Shown here: piece after piece, positions 1 to 8,539 of the stretch
How the letters are laid out: each line of letters begins with the position of its first letter
Numbering within the stretch: the first letter of the stretch is position 1
DNA from: UBA11606 sp965243715
GTDB lineage: Bacteria > Actinomycetota > Acidimicrobiia > Acidimicrobiales > Aldehydirespiratoraceae
Length of the DNA: 64,000 nucleotides
Direction of reading: 5' to 3'
NCBI GenBank assembly: GCA_965243715.1
Contig: CBDEVU010000018.1
Span: 151,858 to 215,857 of the forward strand
Notes under the pieces: generated by a model
What the model saw: the letters and a program-made list of their open reading frames with translations, nothing else
What the model was told of the DNA's origin: nothing
The model's database searches: none
Position numbers and translations under genes: made by a program

Positions 1-531
1 TTCTTCCTGAGTGATCGGCAGCGTGAACTCGTCGCTGTCCCCCGACAGTTCCAGGATTCGCTTGGCGGTCCGACCGGCGACATCGAGGAAAACAGAATCG
101 GCGAGAGCTTGGTCCATCGCCCTCAGCCGACGGGCCAGCAGGTTAACCACGTTCCAGAGTTCGTGGGGGTTAGCTTCGTAGAGCGCGGTCACCGGGGCGA
201 ACGGAACCTCTAAGACATTAGAGGCTTCGAGCGCCCGGGCTTCCGCAGAGCGGCCCAACCCGTCGAAGAGCGCCATCTCACCGAACAGGTCGCCGGGCTC
301 CATGAGCGCAATGACCGACTCGCGGCGGTTGATTGATCGATTGACGATGGCGATGCGACCGTCGATCACCACGTACAACGCAGTCGGCTCTTCTTGCTCG
401 CTGAAAATCACGTCGCCGCGGCGAAGTGTCCGTTTAGTGGCGGACTCCTCGATCAACGTGAGCGCTTCGCCCTCGATCGCTGCGAACAGCAGGGTGGAAC
501 GGAGAAGTTCGGTAAAGGTGGTGACAGTCAT
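1..531 (-). CDS. Crp/cNMP-binding-domain transcriptional regulator, C-terminus beyond window
   Basis: Read on the minus strand from the ATG at 531, an open frame of 177 codons runs off the window start. The N-terminal ~115 residues form a cyclic-nucleotide-binding fold, with LRRGDVIFSEQE, LYVVIDGRIAIV and the phosphate-binding-cassette-like segment PGDLFGEMALFDG. A long helix (LLARRLRAMDQAL) then leads into VAGRTAKRILELSG, the usual entry to the winged helix of Crp/Fnr proteins, but the helix-turn-helix itself lies outside the window. No Fnr-type cysteine cluster is visible in the part seen. It is divergent from ispDF with 54 bp between starts. The family is clear; ligand and regulon cannot be told. 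Confidence 0.85.
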   Translation of the reverse strand, partial: MTVTTFTELLRSTLLFAAIEGEALTLIEESATKRTLRRGDVIFSEQEEPTALYVVIDGRIAIVNRSINRRESVIALMEPGDLFGEMALFDGLGRSAEARALEASNVLEVPFAPVTALYEANPHELWNVVNLLARRLRAMDQALADSVFLDVAGRTAKRILELSGDSDEFTLPITQEE

Positions 532-585
532 GGGTTCGGCCCACCCTAGTAAGGTGAGTTTGCTCGGCGTTGCTAGGGTCGGTAA

Positions 586-1719
586 ATGAGCTCTGGGGTG
601 TGGGTCATCGTCGTTGCCGCCGGATCAGGTAGCCGCGCTGGTACACAGAAGCAGTTTGGGGATCTCGCGGGTCAACGGGTCATCGACCGGACATTAGCTG
701 GGGCCCTTGCTATCGCCGAGGGGGTGGTCGTAGTCCTGCCACCTGAGCGACCCTGCGATTCGCTGCTGCCAGCGGGATGTCGAGTCGTCACCGGCGCCGC
801 TACTCGGTCGGGATCGGTTCGGGCGGGCCTCGCCGCCGTGCCCTCGGCGGCATCGATCATTTTGGTCCACGACGGGGCTCGGCCGCTGGCCTCAGAAGCT
901 CTGTACCTGCGGGTCATCGCCGCGGTGCGCGGCGGGGCCGAGGCTGTTATTCCGGGGACCGCCGTGATCGATTCTCTGCGTTGTTGGAAGGTCGAACCCG
1001 GTGAGGGGGGAGCCGTCGATAGAGACAACCTGGTTGCGGTCCAAACGCCGCAGGGATTCTTGGCGCAGGCCCTCCGTGATGCCCACACGGGGAAAGAAGA
1101 AGCCACCGACGACGCCACCGTTGTCGAGGCAAACGGGGGCCGAGTGGAGATCGTGGCTGGCGATCCTACAAACATAAAGATCACCAACCCGACCGACTTT
1201 CCGACAGCCGAGGCGCTACTAGCCGAGAGCTGTCGGACGGGGGAGATCCCGTTTCGGGTTGGCCAGGCGTTTGATATACACGCTCGGTGTGATGATCCAA
1301 CCCGTCCGCTGGTTCTTGGCGGGGTCACCTTTTGCGACGCTTCTGGCCTGCATGGTCATAGCGATGCTGATGTGGTGGCCCATGTTTGTGCGGATGCTTT
1401 GCTGGGGGCCGCCGGGCTCGGCGACATCGGACAGATGTTTCCTGACACGGACCAGGCGCTGGCAGGCGCCGACAGCCTGGCCCTATTGCAGCAGGCGGCC
1501 TCAGCGGTCCGAGCGGCCCGATGGCGGCCCGCCAACATCGACTGCTCGGTCGTGCTCGACACACCAAAGATCGCTCCAGAGAAGGAAAGAATGCAGCAGA
1601 AACTCAGCAATGCAGTCGGCGCGCCGGTCACGGTGACTGGTCGTCGGACCGAAGGTGTCGGCGCGTTGGGGCGAGGCGACGGCATCGCCGCGTGGGCGGT
1701 AGCCCTGATCGCCCGATGA
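586..1719 (+). CDS. ispDF: Bifunctional IspD/IspF (MEP isoprenoid pathway)
   Basis: A 377-residue fusion of two enzymes of the methylerythritol phosphate pathway. Residues ~1-215 are 2-C-methyl-D-erythritol 4-phosphate cytidylyltransferase, with the nucleotide-binding loop VVAAGSGSRAG near the N-terminus and VHDGARPL in the middle. Residues ~220-377 are 2-C-methyl-D-erythritol 2,4-cyclodiphosphate synthase, with RVGQAFDIH (metal-binding D-x-H), LHGHSDADVVAH and DIGQMFPDTD. CDP-ME is normally phosphorylated by IspE between the two steps; no ispE is in the window. The stop overlaps the rlmB start (ATGA), so the two are probably co-transcribed. The fusion is known in several bacterial groups. 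Confidence 0.96.
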   Translation: MSSGVWVIVVAAGSGSRAGTQKQFGDLAGQRVIDRTLAGALAIAEGVVVVLPPERPCDSLLPAGCRVVTGAATRSGSVRAGLAAVPSAASIILVHDGARPLASEALYLRVIAAVRGGAEAVIPGTAVIDSLRCWKVEPGEGGAVDRDNLVAVQTPQGFLAQALRDAHTGKEEATDDATVVEANGGRVEIVAGDPTNIKITNPTDFPTAEALLAESCRTGEIPFRVGQAFDIHARCDDPTRPLVLGGVTFCDASGLHGHSDADVVAHVCADALLGAAGLGDIGQMFPDTDQALAGADSLALLQQAASAVRAARWRPANIDCSVVLDTPKIAPEKERMQQKLSNAVGAPVTVTGRRTEGVGALGRGDGIAAWAVALIAR

Positions 1720-2654
1720 ACGCTCGGGGCAAAGGCCAGTCTCGTCCAGGCCAGTCTCGTCCTGGGCAGTCTCGTCCTGGCCAGTCCGGCGATCGAAACC
1801 GACGCAAGCCGGCGAAATCCGGACCACGACGAGGCAGCGGTCAACGCGGGACTACCCCGCGGCGCGACGCCGATCCCGGTCGCGGCGGTCCGCATCTGGG
1901 GGGCGATCAGGTCGAAGGCCGCCACGCCGTTCGCGAACTGCTGATGGCTGGCACGCGACGTACCCGTGAGGTGGTTCTGGCCAGCGGTCTCGACGCGGCC
2001 CCGATTCTTAACGACATCATCGACCTCGCCGACGAGCAGAAGGTGACGATTAGCGAGATTCCTCGGAGTAAGTTCGAGTCCCAAGCCCGCACTGATGGTG
2101 CTCAGGGGGTGCTGGCCCTCGCCCAACCGTTGCGGGCCACTCCGTTTGATGATCTGCTCAGTGCCGATCGCGGCGGCACCTTGCCGTTTCTTCTCCTGCT
2201 TGACGGCATTACCGATCCGCACAATTTGGGCGCCATTCTTCGCACCGCGGAATGCGCGGGCGTTACCGGCATCGTGTTGCCTCGTCATCGAGCGGCCCAC
2301 ATCACGCCGACTGTTACAAAAACAGCGGCGGGAGCGGTGGAGCATCTGCGCATGGCGGTCGTTGGTGGCTTGCCCGCAGCCATGAGGACGCTGTCGGCCC
2401 GAGCGATCTGGACGGTCGGACTCGACGCGGGCGGCGATCGTTCGCTGTTTGACCTGCCGATAGCCAAGGAACCCGTTGCTTTAGTGCTCGGTGCCGAGGG
2501 GCCCGGGTTGTCGCGGTTGGTGCGCCAACGCTGCGACACTGTTGCGTCGATACCGATGGCTGGCGTGCTTGGCTCGCTGAATGTCGCCAATGCCGCCGCC
2601 GTGTCGTGTTACGAGATCAACCGACGGCGGACAAACACGGGCGTAGTACGGTGA
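1716..2654 (+). CDS. rlmB: 23S rRNA 2'-O-methyltransferase, SpoU/TrmH family (RlmB-like)
   Basis: 312 residues from the ATG that overlaps the ispDF stop; a longer open frame upstream only shadows ispDF. A basic, disordered N-terminus (~60 residues) contains three GQSRP repeats. Next come the substrate-binding domain (QVEGRHAVRELL) and the SPOUT knot motifs LDGITDPHNLGAILRTAE, LVLGAEGPGL and IPMAGVLGSLNVANA, which bind S-adenosylmethionine and build the trefoil knot. RlmB methylates a guanosine of 23S rRNA; close paralogues act on tRNA, so the exact target is inferred. The gene ends 2 bp from the encoded CCA end of the opposing tRNA gene. Confidence 0.93.
   Translation: MNARGKGQSRPGQSRPGQSRPGQSGDRNRRKPAKSGPRRGSGQRGTTPRRDADPGRGGPHLGGDQVEGRHAVRELLMAGTRRTREVVLASGLDAAPILNDIIDLADEQKVTISEIPRSKFESQARTDGAQGVLALAQPLRATPFDDLLSADRGGTLPFLLLLDGITDPHNLGAILRTAECAGVTGIVLPRHRAAHITPTVTKTAAGAVEHLRMAVVGGLPAAMRTLSARAIWTVGLDAGGDRSLFDLPIAKEPVALVLGAEGPGLSRLVRQRCDTVASIPMAGVLGSLNVANAAAVSCYEINRRRTNTGVVR
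1737..1781 (+). repeat. 15-bp tandem repeat, three units, in rlmB
   Basis: Three near-identical 15-bp units (cagtctcgtcctggc type) encode the repeated pentapeptide GQSRP in the disordered N-terminal extension. The unit is a multiple of three, so copy-number change would keep the frame. Confidence 0.9.
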
Positions 2655-2656
2655 TC

Positions 2657-2732
2657 TGGAGCCCGCGACAGGGATCGAACCTGCGACCTGCGCTTTACAA
2701 GAGCGCTGCTCTACCAACTGAGCTACACGGGC
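2657..2732 (-). tRNA. tRNA-Thr (anticodon TGT)
   Basis: The minus strand folds into a full cloverleaf: acceptor GCCCGTG pairing with CGCGGGC (one G-T), D-arm GCTC/GAGC, anticodon stem GCGCT/AGCGC with loop CTTGTAA, and T-arm GCAGG-TTCGATC-CCTGT. The anticodon TGT reads ACA threonine codons. The discriminator is T and the CCA end is encoded. There is no intron or long variable arm. It is convergent with rlmB. Confidence 0.97.
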
Positions 2733-2898
2733 GGGGCCTCACCACGGAGGCAAGCAATCTAGCGTAGACCGCGGCGACTCGATCTCGGCTCCGAATTGGT
2801 GATGGCGTCTAGAGCATGGCTAGACCTACCATTATGGGGCATACTCATAGATATGGACTCCACAGTCCCAAGGATCGCACAGTGAGGACCCAACTCTG

Positions 2899-3555
2899 AT
2901 GACAGCTACCGGACGTTACGCATCATCTGACAGCTCTCTTGGCCGGTCCACCGGCAACGCTGCCGCTCGGGGCACGATGCTTATTCTCATCGCCGTGCTG
3001 ATCGGCACTGGTCTGCTCTGGAAGGGTCGTGTGGGTAGCGATGCGACGATCGTGGTGGCCGATACTGCGGCCGACGCTACCGCCGATGGCACTGAGGCAG
3101 GCACGGAGGCGGGTGCCGAGGAAGGCACGGAGGAGGGCACTGCGGATGGCACGGAGGCAGTAGCGGGAACCGACGATGGGGCCAGCGGGGAGACCCCCAC
3201 GTCGCTCCCTAGCGATACCCCCGCCACTCCAACCACCCGACCGATTGGAGAGATCAAGGTCGCAGTAGCTAACGGTGTCGGCGAGAATGGTTTGGCGGGT
3301 GATCGGTCAGAGGTTCTCGGCACAGCGGGTTATGTCGTCACCGCAGTGGATGCGAAAGAAACCACCGAACCCTCTGCTGTGTATTACATCGACAGTTACG
3401 GCCACGAAGCGAGTGGTGTTGCGACCGAACTCGGCGGGTCCGATGAGATTCTGCGAGCCATGCCGGTCGAAGCGGGGACGCTGGTTAAAGATGCCACCAA
3501 GGTTGAGGGCTTCCATGTCATCGTGGTCCTCGGCACCGACCGCCTGCTCGGCTGA
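2899..3555 (+). CDS. Membrane-anchored LytR C-terminal domain protein
   Basis: 218 residues. A single N-terminal membrane segment (TMLILIAVLIGTGLLW, residues ~28-45) is followed by an acidic low-complexity linker built of repeated A/D-G-T-E units (residues ~55-95) and a Ser/Thr/Pro stretch. The C-terminal ~100 residues (IKVAVANGVGENGLAG to the end) resemble the LytR_C domain found at the end of LCP cell-wall ligases and as stand-alone proteins in actinobacteria. There is no LCP catalytic domain, so it is probably an extracytoplasmic wall-associated protein with a binding role. otsB follows after 11 bp. Confidence 0.75.
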   Translation: MTATGRYASSDSSLGRSTGNAAARGTMLILIAVLIGTGLLWKGRVGSDATIVVADTAADATADGTEAGTEAGAEEGTEEGTADGTEAVAGTDDGASGETPTSLPSDTPATPTTRPIGEIKVAVANGVGENGLAGDRSEVLGTAGYVVTAVDAKETTEPSAVYYIDSYGHEASGVATELGGSDEILRAMPVEAGTLVKDATKVEGFHVIVVLGTDRLLG

Positions 3556-3566
3556 CCTTCCCCAGT

Positions 3567-4340
3567 GTGAACCCGCATCCCTTGGGAGCATTACTGCTGG
3601 CGCCTAGTCGCGCCGGGCTGTTTCTTGACTTCGACGGGGTGCTGAGCGATATTTCTGCGGTAGCCGATCAGGCCGTTCCCCGCGCCGCAATCCCCGAGTT
3701 GCTGAGCGAACTGGTCACCTTGTTAGGCCGTGTTGTCATTATCTCGGGCCGACCGGTGGCTTACCTTGATCCCTACATCCCTAAAGCGGTCGACATTGTT
3801 GGCCAGTACGGGCTCGAAGGTCGGAGCAAGGGTCGCCATCACAGTCTCCACGAGGCAGAGGTTTGGCGGCCCACCATGCAACGACTCGCCCAAGATGCGG
3901 TCGGGCGGTACGGGCCCGAAGTGGTTGAGCCGAAGGGATTATCGGTAACTCTGCACTACCGAGGCGATCCTAACCTCGCCGATGGCTTGAACGCGTGGGT
4001 ACGCCAAGCAGCGGCGACAACCGGGGTTGAGTGGCGTTTGGCCAAGTTTTCTTTCGAATTGCATCCGCCGATCAAATGCGACAAGGGAACGGCGCTGCTC
4101 GAACGGGTGGCGAACCTCGATCCGGTTGCCTATTTCGGCGACGACCTCGGTGACCTGCCCGCCTTCGACGGTCTCGATGTTTTGTCCCAACGAGGCGTGG
4201 GTACGGTTCGTGTCGCGGTGGCCAGCGACGAAGCCCCGTCGATCCTGCTCCGCCGGGCCGACCATGTAGTGTCGGGGCCCGCGGGGGCTGAGGCGGTACT
4301 GCGGGAGTTAGCCGATCGGTTGTGCTCAGCGCCGACCTGA
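3567..4340 (+). CDS. otsB: Trehalose-6-phosphate phosphatase (HAD superfamily)
   Basis: 257 residues from a GTG start. HAD motif I is LDFDGVLSDIS (nucleophile Asp, second Asp), motif II is VVIISGRP, the basic residues of motif III lie near IKCDKGTALL, and motif IV is YFGDDLGDLPAF. It dephosphorylates trehalose 6-phosphate to trehalose, the second step after OtsA. The otsA gene lies immediately opposite and the two coding regions overlap by 15 bp at their 3' ends, a convergent rather than operonic layout. Confidence 0.9.
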   Translation: MNPHPLGALLLAPSRAGLFLDFDGVLSDISAVADQAVPRAAIPELLSELVTLLGRVVIISGRPVAYLDPYIPKAVDIVGQYGLEGRSKGRHHSLHEAEVWRPTMQRLAQDAVGRYGPEVVEPKGLSVTLHYRGDPNLADGLNAWVRQAAATTGVEWRLAKFSFELHPPIKCDKGTALLERVANLDPVAYFGDDLGDLPAFDGLDVLSQRGVGTVRVAVASDEAPSILLRRADHVVSGPAGAEAVLRELADRLCSAPT

Positions 4341-5717
4341 CCGGCGAGCGTCGCGACCCGCGCAGACCTGCTCGGCTAACCAATGGCGCGGGGTGCGCTC
4401 TAGTGCCCGCCGCCGGAGTTCGTTGGCCGCGGTCACCCGCTCGCTGGCCGAACGATCAAGGGCCTCGCCCAACGCCGCGGCTTGTTCGGCAATGTCGTAG
4501 GGGTTTACCGAGATGCACGCGCCGTCGAGTTCGTCGTGTATTCCTGCCTCGCGACTTAGCACGAGCGTGCCGTTGCGTTCGTTGACGATCGGCCCTTCTT
4601 TGGCGACGAGGTTCAGCCCGTCACGAATTGGATTGATGAGCAATACGTCGTAGCGGCGAAGGTGGGCGACCGAGCGGGGGAAGTCGTCGCGGAAATCGAG
4701 TTCTAGCGGTGTCCAGTCGGGTGTGGCCCAGCGGTGGTTGATGTGTTCGGCCAAAGATTCGGCTTCTTGGCGGTAGGCGAGATACTCAGGGAGACCTTCG
4801 CGACTGGCGTAGCCAAGGGTCCGAAAGATCACTTGGCCGCGCAGGTCTGGTCGGTCGTGGAGTAACCGGTCGTAGGCCCGAAACCCGCGTAGAAGGTTTT
4901 TCGATAACTCGATGCGATCAACCCGCACGATGAGTTGCCGTGAGCCGACGTGGGCAGCAATTTCGGTAACCGCTTCTTGGGTGGCTGGGAGGGCAGCGAC
5001 CGTGCGTATGTCGTCGGGGTCTGGTGCGAGCGGGCTGACAAATATGGGTACGTCGCGCCCGAGGATTTCACGCACGCTGGTTTGGTAGTCGTTGGCCCAT
5101 CGAGACGAGTGGAATCCGCAGGTGTGGAAGCCCGCCATGCCTTCGAGTAGTTCGACGGCGCAATCGGTGGGGAGTACGCGCATGGTTAGCGGGGGAGCGA
5201 AGGGTGTGTGCGAGAAATGCACGGTAGTGAGATCGTCTCGGGCGGCCCGGATTTCGGGACCGCAAAGGGCAAGGTGGTAATCTTGTACGAGCACGGTGGC
5301 ACCCTGTGGGGCACTAGCAATGACTGCCTCGGCAAAGGTGTGGTTGTAGTCCCGGTAGGCCTGCCACGCTTCGGCCCATCCCGCGTCGAAAATCGGACGG
5401 CGAGACAGGTCGTGCAGTCCGTGGTAGAGGAACCACAGGGTTGCGTTGCACACGACGTCGTAGGCGAGTCGCAGCACGCGTGGGTCGAGGGCTAGGGTGC
5501 GCACGTGCATGTCGGCGGCTTGGGTGACTCCGTTGGCCGCGGCCAAGCGGTCGCCGTCGGTGAGCGCGGCGGCGATCCAAGTAGTGTCGGTGCCCACGAC
5601 GAGCGGGGCTAAGCCGCTGATGAGTCCGCCGCCGCCTCGAGTGCCGACGAGACGGCCATCGACCTCGCGAAAAGATACCGGTCCACGGTTCGAAACCAGT
5701 ACTACCGGAGCGTCCAC
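4326..5717 (-). CDS. otsA: Alpha,alpha-trehalose-phosphate synthase (GT20)
   Basis: 463 residues. The N-terminal glycine loop VSNRGPVSF and RGGGGLISGLAPL, the central VLVQDYHLALCGPEIRAA, HFSHTPFAPP, and the C-terminal donor-site segment LVAKEGPIVNERNGTLVLSR fit glycosyltransferase family 20, which joins a nucleotide-glucose donor and glucose 6-phosphate to make trehalose 6-phosphate. Length is normal. A small membrane-protein gene lies directly upstream (1-bp gap), so both probably share a transcript. It overlaps the opposing otsB by 15 bp. Confidence 0.92.
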   Translation of the reverse strand: MDAPVVLVSNRGPVSFREVDGRLVGTRGGGGLISGLAPLVVGTDTTWIAAALTDGDRLAAANGVTQAADMHVRTLALDPRVLRLAYDVVCNATLWFLYHGLHDLSRRPIFDAGWAEAWQAYRDYNHTFAEAVIASAPQGATVLVQDYHLALCGPEIRAARDDLTTVHFSHTPFAPPLTMRVLPTDCAVELLEGMAGFHTCGFHSSRWANDYQTSVREILGRDVPIFVSPLAPDPDDIRTVAALPATQEAVTEIAAHVGSRQLIVRVDRIELSKNLLRGFRAYDRLLHDRPDLRGQVIFRTLGYASREGLPEYLAYRQEAESLAEHINHRWATPDWTPLELDFRDDFPRSVAHLRRYDVLLINPIRDGLNLVAKEGPIVNERNGTLVLSREAGIHDELDGACISVNPYDIAEQAAALGEALDRSASERVTAANELRRRALERTPRHWLAEQVCAGRDARRSGRR

Positions 5718-5718
5718 G

Positions 5719-5928
5719 TCAGCGTTTAGCTATCGCCGAAACAACCCAGCCAACCACCCCGACGACGACCGTGATGAACAGCGCGAACTTGATCAAACCC
5801 AGAAGCGACGCCAGCACCCACTGAACCATTATCACCGTACCGAACAAGACAAGGGCACCGATAACAATGGTGGCGGGGCGTGAACGGCTGGGGCGGGCCG
5901 GAGGGAATTCCTTGCGTTCGATGCTCAT
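5719..5928 (-). CDS. Small two-helix membrane protein
   Basis: 69 residues: a basic Pro/Arg-rich cytoplasmic head (residues 1-19) and a hydrophobic region with two likely membrane helices (IVIGALVLFGTVIMVQWVLA and LIKFALFITVVVGVVGWVV). No catalytic motif is visible and I do not recognise a family. It sits immediately before otsA on the same strand and is probably co-transcribed. The start ATG gives the only sensible frame here. Confidence 0.65.
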   Translation of the reverse strand: MSIERKEFPPARPSRSRPATIVIGALVLFGTVIMVQWVLASLLGLIKFALFITVVVGVVGWVVSAIAKR

Positions 5929-5989
5929 TCTCCGATCCTAGTTTGGCTGGTCCTCCACGGACTCGTTTGTCGGACCCTAAACTGAGCCT

Positions 5990-6262
5990 ATGCCGCGGAT
6001 CCGGATTTCGACGACGATGCAGTCGCTCACCGCAGGGCAAGGCGAGGTCAATGTCGAGGGGGCTACGGTTGGCGAGGCGTTGTCGGCGCTGGAGAATCTG
6101 CACCCTGGGTTTTCCGAGCGATTGCTAGACGACGAGGGCGAGTTGCGGTGCTTTGTGCTCATCTTCTGTGACGAAACCGACATAAGAACGCTGGACTTAC
6201 TCGACACCCCAGTAGCCGCGCCAAGTGTGCTGAGCATCGTCCCCGCTGTCGCCGGTGGATGA
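5990..6262 (+). CDS. ThiS/MoaD-type ubiquitin-like sulfur carrier
   Basis: 90 residues. A beta-grasp pattern (QSLTAGQGEVNVEGATVGEALSAL is broken here as TAGQGEVNVEG then GATVGEALSALE) ends in SIVPAVAGG, the di-glycine tail that is adenylated and thiocarboxylated in MoaD/ThiS/CysO-type carriers. No E1-like (MoeB/ThiF) partner, MoaE, thiazole or cysteine-synthase gene lies nearby, so the pathway it serves is unknown. It is monocistronic between the divergent otsA unit and groEL. Confidence 0.8.
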   Translation: MPRIRISTTMQSLTAGQGEVNVEGATVGEALSALENLHPGFSERLLDDEGELRCFVLIFCDETDIRTLDLLDTPVAAPSVLSIVPAVAGG

Positions 6263-6316
6263 ATTTGATCGGTAACCGCGTCGAGACGTTGCGAATGGGC
6301 CTTTCCGCCGGTTGAA

Positions 6317-6343
6317 TTAGCAGTCGCGGCATGAGAGTGCCAA
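6317..6343 (+). promoter_or_regulatory. CIRCE operator upstream of groEL (HrcA site)
   Basis: TTAGCAGTC, nine bases, then GAGTGCCAA. This matches the CIRCE consensus TTAGCACTC-N9-GAGTGCTAA with one mismatch in each arm and exact spacing. It lies 30 bp before the groEL start, so groEL is probably repressed by HrcA and induced by heat. Confidence 0.88.
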
Positions 6344-6373
6344 TCGCTTCCCGACCGTCTTTGAGGAGTCAAA

Positions 6374-7993
6374 ATGGCGAAGTCCATTCAGTTTGATGAG
6401 CAGGCCCGTCGTGGCCTTGAGAAAGGCATGAACCAGCTCGCTGACGCGGTTCGTGTGACCCTCGGCCCGAAGGGTCGAAACGTCGTGCTCGAAAAGAAGT
6501 GGGGCGCTCCCACGATCACCAACGACGGTGTTTCCATCGCCAAGGAGATCGACCTTGAGGATCCGTTTGAGCGCATTGGTGCTGAACTGGTCAAAGAAGT
6601 AGCGAAAAAGACTGACGATGTTGCGGGCGACGGCACCACTACGGCCACCGTGTTGGCGTGGGCGATGGTGCGCGAGGGTCTCCGTAACGTTGCCGCGGGA
6701 GCCAACCCGATGTCGCTCAAGCAGGGAATCGAAGCCGCGGTTGAAGCCGCGGTCGGGTCCATTCGTGACAACTCACGAGATGTGTCCGAGGACAAGGGGC
6801 AGATCGCCAACGTGGCCGCCATTTCGTCGGGCGATGTCGAGATCGGTGAGACGATTGCTGAAGCCATCGACAAGGTCGGTAAGGACGGTGTCATCACCGT
6901 AGAAGAGGGCCAGACCTTTGGTCTTGAACTGGACTTCGTCGAGGGTATGCGCTTCGACAAGGGCTACATTTCGCCGTACAGCGTCACTGACGCGGAGCGC
7001 ATGGAAGCCGTGCTCGACGATCCATACATCCTTTTCGTGTCCTCCAAGATTACCAACGTGCGTGAACTTCTTCCGGTTTTAGAAAAGGTCATGCAGAGCA
7101 GTCGTCCGTTGTTGATCATTGCCGAAGATGTCGAAGGTGAGGCCTTGGCCACTCTCGTCGTGAACAAGATTCGCGGCACCTTTACCTCGGTTGCGGTGAA
7201 GGCCCCCGGTTTTGGTGATCGCCGCAAGGCCATGCTGCAAGACATGGCGATTCTTACCGGCGGCCAGGTTGTATCCGAAGAGGTCGGCCTCAAACTTGAC
7301 GGTGTCGAACTCGACATGCTCGGCACGGCCCGCAAGGTCGTGGTGGCCAAGGACGAAACCACCATTGTCGAAGGGGCGGGCGATACCGCGGACGTCAACG
7401 GGCGCATCGCTCAGATCAACGCGGAGATCGAGAACACCGATTCTGATTACGATCGCGAGAAGCTCCAGGAGCGTCTGGCCAAACTGTCCGGTGGCGTTGC
7501 CGTTCTTAAGGTCGGCGCCGCTACCGAGGTGGAACTCAAGGAAAAGAAGCACCGCATCGAAGACGCGGTTTCTACCACCAAGGCGGCCATCGAGGAAGGC
7601 GTGGTCGCCGGCGGCGGTACTACCCTGATCCGGGCCCAAGCCGCGGTCGATGCCATGATTGGTTCGATCAGCGACGCCGATGCTCAGGTGGGTGCTCGCA
7701 TTGTTTCTAAGTCGTTGGAGGCTCCGCTCAACCAGATTGCTGTGAACGCGGGCTTGGAGGGCGGCGTGGTCGTGGACCGTGTCCGCAACCTCGATGGCAA
7801 TATGGGCCTCAACGCAGCCACCGACGAGTATGTCGACATGGTCGAGTCGGGCATCATCGACGCCGCGAAGGTCACCCGTTCGGCTCTGCAGAACGCCGGC
7901 TCGATTGCCGCTCTGTTCCTCACCACGGAGGCCGTCATCGCTGACGCCCCCGAGGACGACGCCGCCGGCGGCATGCCGAACATGGACTTCTAG
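6374..7993 (+). CDS. groEL: Chaperonin GroEL (60 kDa)
   Basis: 539 residues, full length. Signatures include the N-terminal ATP region VTLGPKGRNVVLEKKWG, DDVAGDGTTTATVLA, and the cpn60 region AAIEEGVVAGGGTTL. The C-terminus is GGMPNMDF, the Gly-Met type rather than a His-rich tail. A strong ribosome site (GAGGAG) precedes the ATG, and a CIRCE operator lies just upstream. No groES is adjacent, as for the stand-alone groEL copies common in actinobacteria. A copy of its last ~42 codons occurs at 12,844-12,969. Confidence 0.98.
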   Translation: MAKSIQFDEQARRGLEKGMNQLADAVRVTLGPKGRNVVLEKKWGAPTITNDGVSIAKEIDLEDPFERIGAELVKEVAKKTDDVAGDGTTTATVLAWAMVREGLRNVAAGANPMSLKQGIEAAVEAAVGSIRDNSRDVSEDKGQIANVAAISSGDVEIGETIAEAIDKVGKDGVITVEEGQTFGLELDFVEGMRFDKGYISPYSVTDAERMEAVLDDPYILFVSSKITNVRELLPVLEKVMQSSRPLLIIAEDVEGEALATLVVNKIRGTFTSVAVKAPGFGDRRKAMLQDMAILTGGQVVSEEVGLKLDGVELDMLGTARKVVVAKDETTIVEGAGDTADVNGRIAQINAEIENTDSDYDREKLQERLAKLSGGVAVLKVGAATEVELKEKKHRIEDAVSTTKAAIEEGVVAGGGTTLIRAQAAVDAMIGSISDADAQVGARIVSKSLEAPLNQIAVNAGLEGGVVVDRVRNLDGNMGLNAATDEYVDMVESGIIDAAKVTRSALQNAGSIAALFLTTEAVIADAPEDDAAGGMPNMDF

Positions 7994-8033
7994 TTATAAG
8001 TCACCTGGAGGGGTGGGGTTGTACGGTGCGGTC

Positions 8034-8519
8034 ATGATCGCACCGGCACTCCATCCTTCGAACGCGGCCCTCATTTCGCTGCTGGGAACTTGGACTGGTT
8101 CTGGAGAGGGCTCATATCCCACAATCGACAACTTCTCCTACGACGAAGAGCTCAGCTTCGGCCATTCTGGTAAGCCGTTTGTGGCGCTGAATCAGCGGAC
8201 GAGATCTCGCCGGTCCGGTATCCCGTTACATGCCGAGGCGGGCTATTTCCGCCCGCAGTCCGGTGGCTCTGTTGAGTTGGTGTTGGCCCAACCGTCGGGA
8301 ATCTTGGAGGTTCTGGTTGGTGTGTGTCAGGCGACCGAAGTGGGACTGGTGCTTGACTTGCGGTCAGATTCGGTGGTGGTCTCGCCGTCGGCAAAGGTAG
8401 TGACGGAAACGCGCCGACGGTTCAGTGTCGATGGCGACACGCTCACGATCGACATGTGGATGGCGGCGATGGGGGAGCCGTTGACCCACCATCTCAACAG
8501 TGTGTTGCGGCGCGACTAG
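8034..8519 (+). CDS. Nitrobindin-like heme-binding beta-barrel protein
   Basis: 161 residues from ATG 8034; an in-frame TTG at 8019 sits closer to a GGAGGGG ribosome site and is an alternative. The opening LISLLGTWTGSGEGSYPTI and the conserved LHAEAGYFRP, VELVLAQPSGI and C-terminal GEPLTHHLNSVLRR are typical of nitrobindin (FABP-like/THAP4 C-terminal) proteins. The C-terminal histidine is the expected heme ligand. Members bind ferric heme and act on peroxynitrite or NO. Its last ~45 bp are copied again at ~12,987. Confidence 0.88.
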   Translation: MIAPALHPSNAALISLLGTWTGSGEGSYPTIDNFSYDEELSFGHSGKPFVALNQRTRSRRSGIPLHAEAGYFRPQSGGSVELVLAQPSGILEVLVGVCQATEVGLVLDLRSDSVVVSPSAKVVTETRRRFSVDGDTLTIDMWMAAMGEPLTHHLNSVLRRD

Positions 8520-8539
8520 GGCGCCCGCCCCCACACAGC

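Noticed and set aside
672..1328. Long minus-strand open frame inside ispDF
   Set aside because: Shadow of a high-GC coding region; Ser/Arg/Pro-rich composition and no family similarity.
1356..2345. 329-codon minus-strand frame across ispDF/rlmB
   Set aside because: Antisense to two clearly conserved genes; composition typical of a shadow frame.
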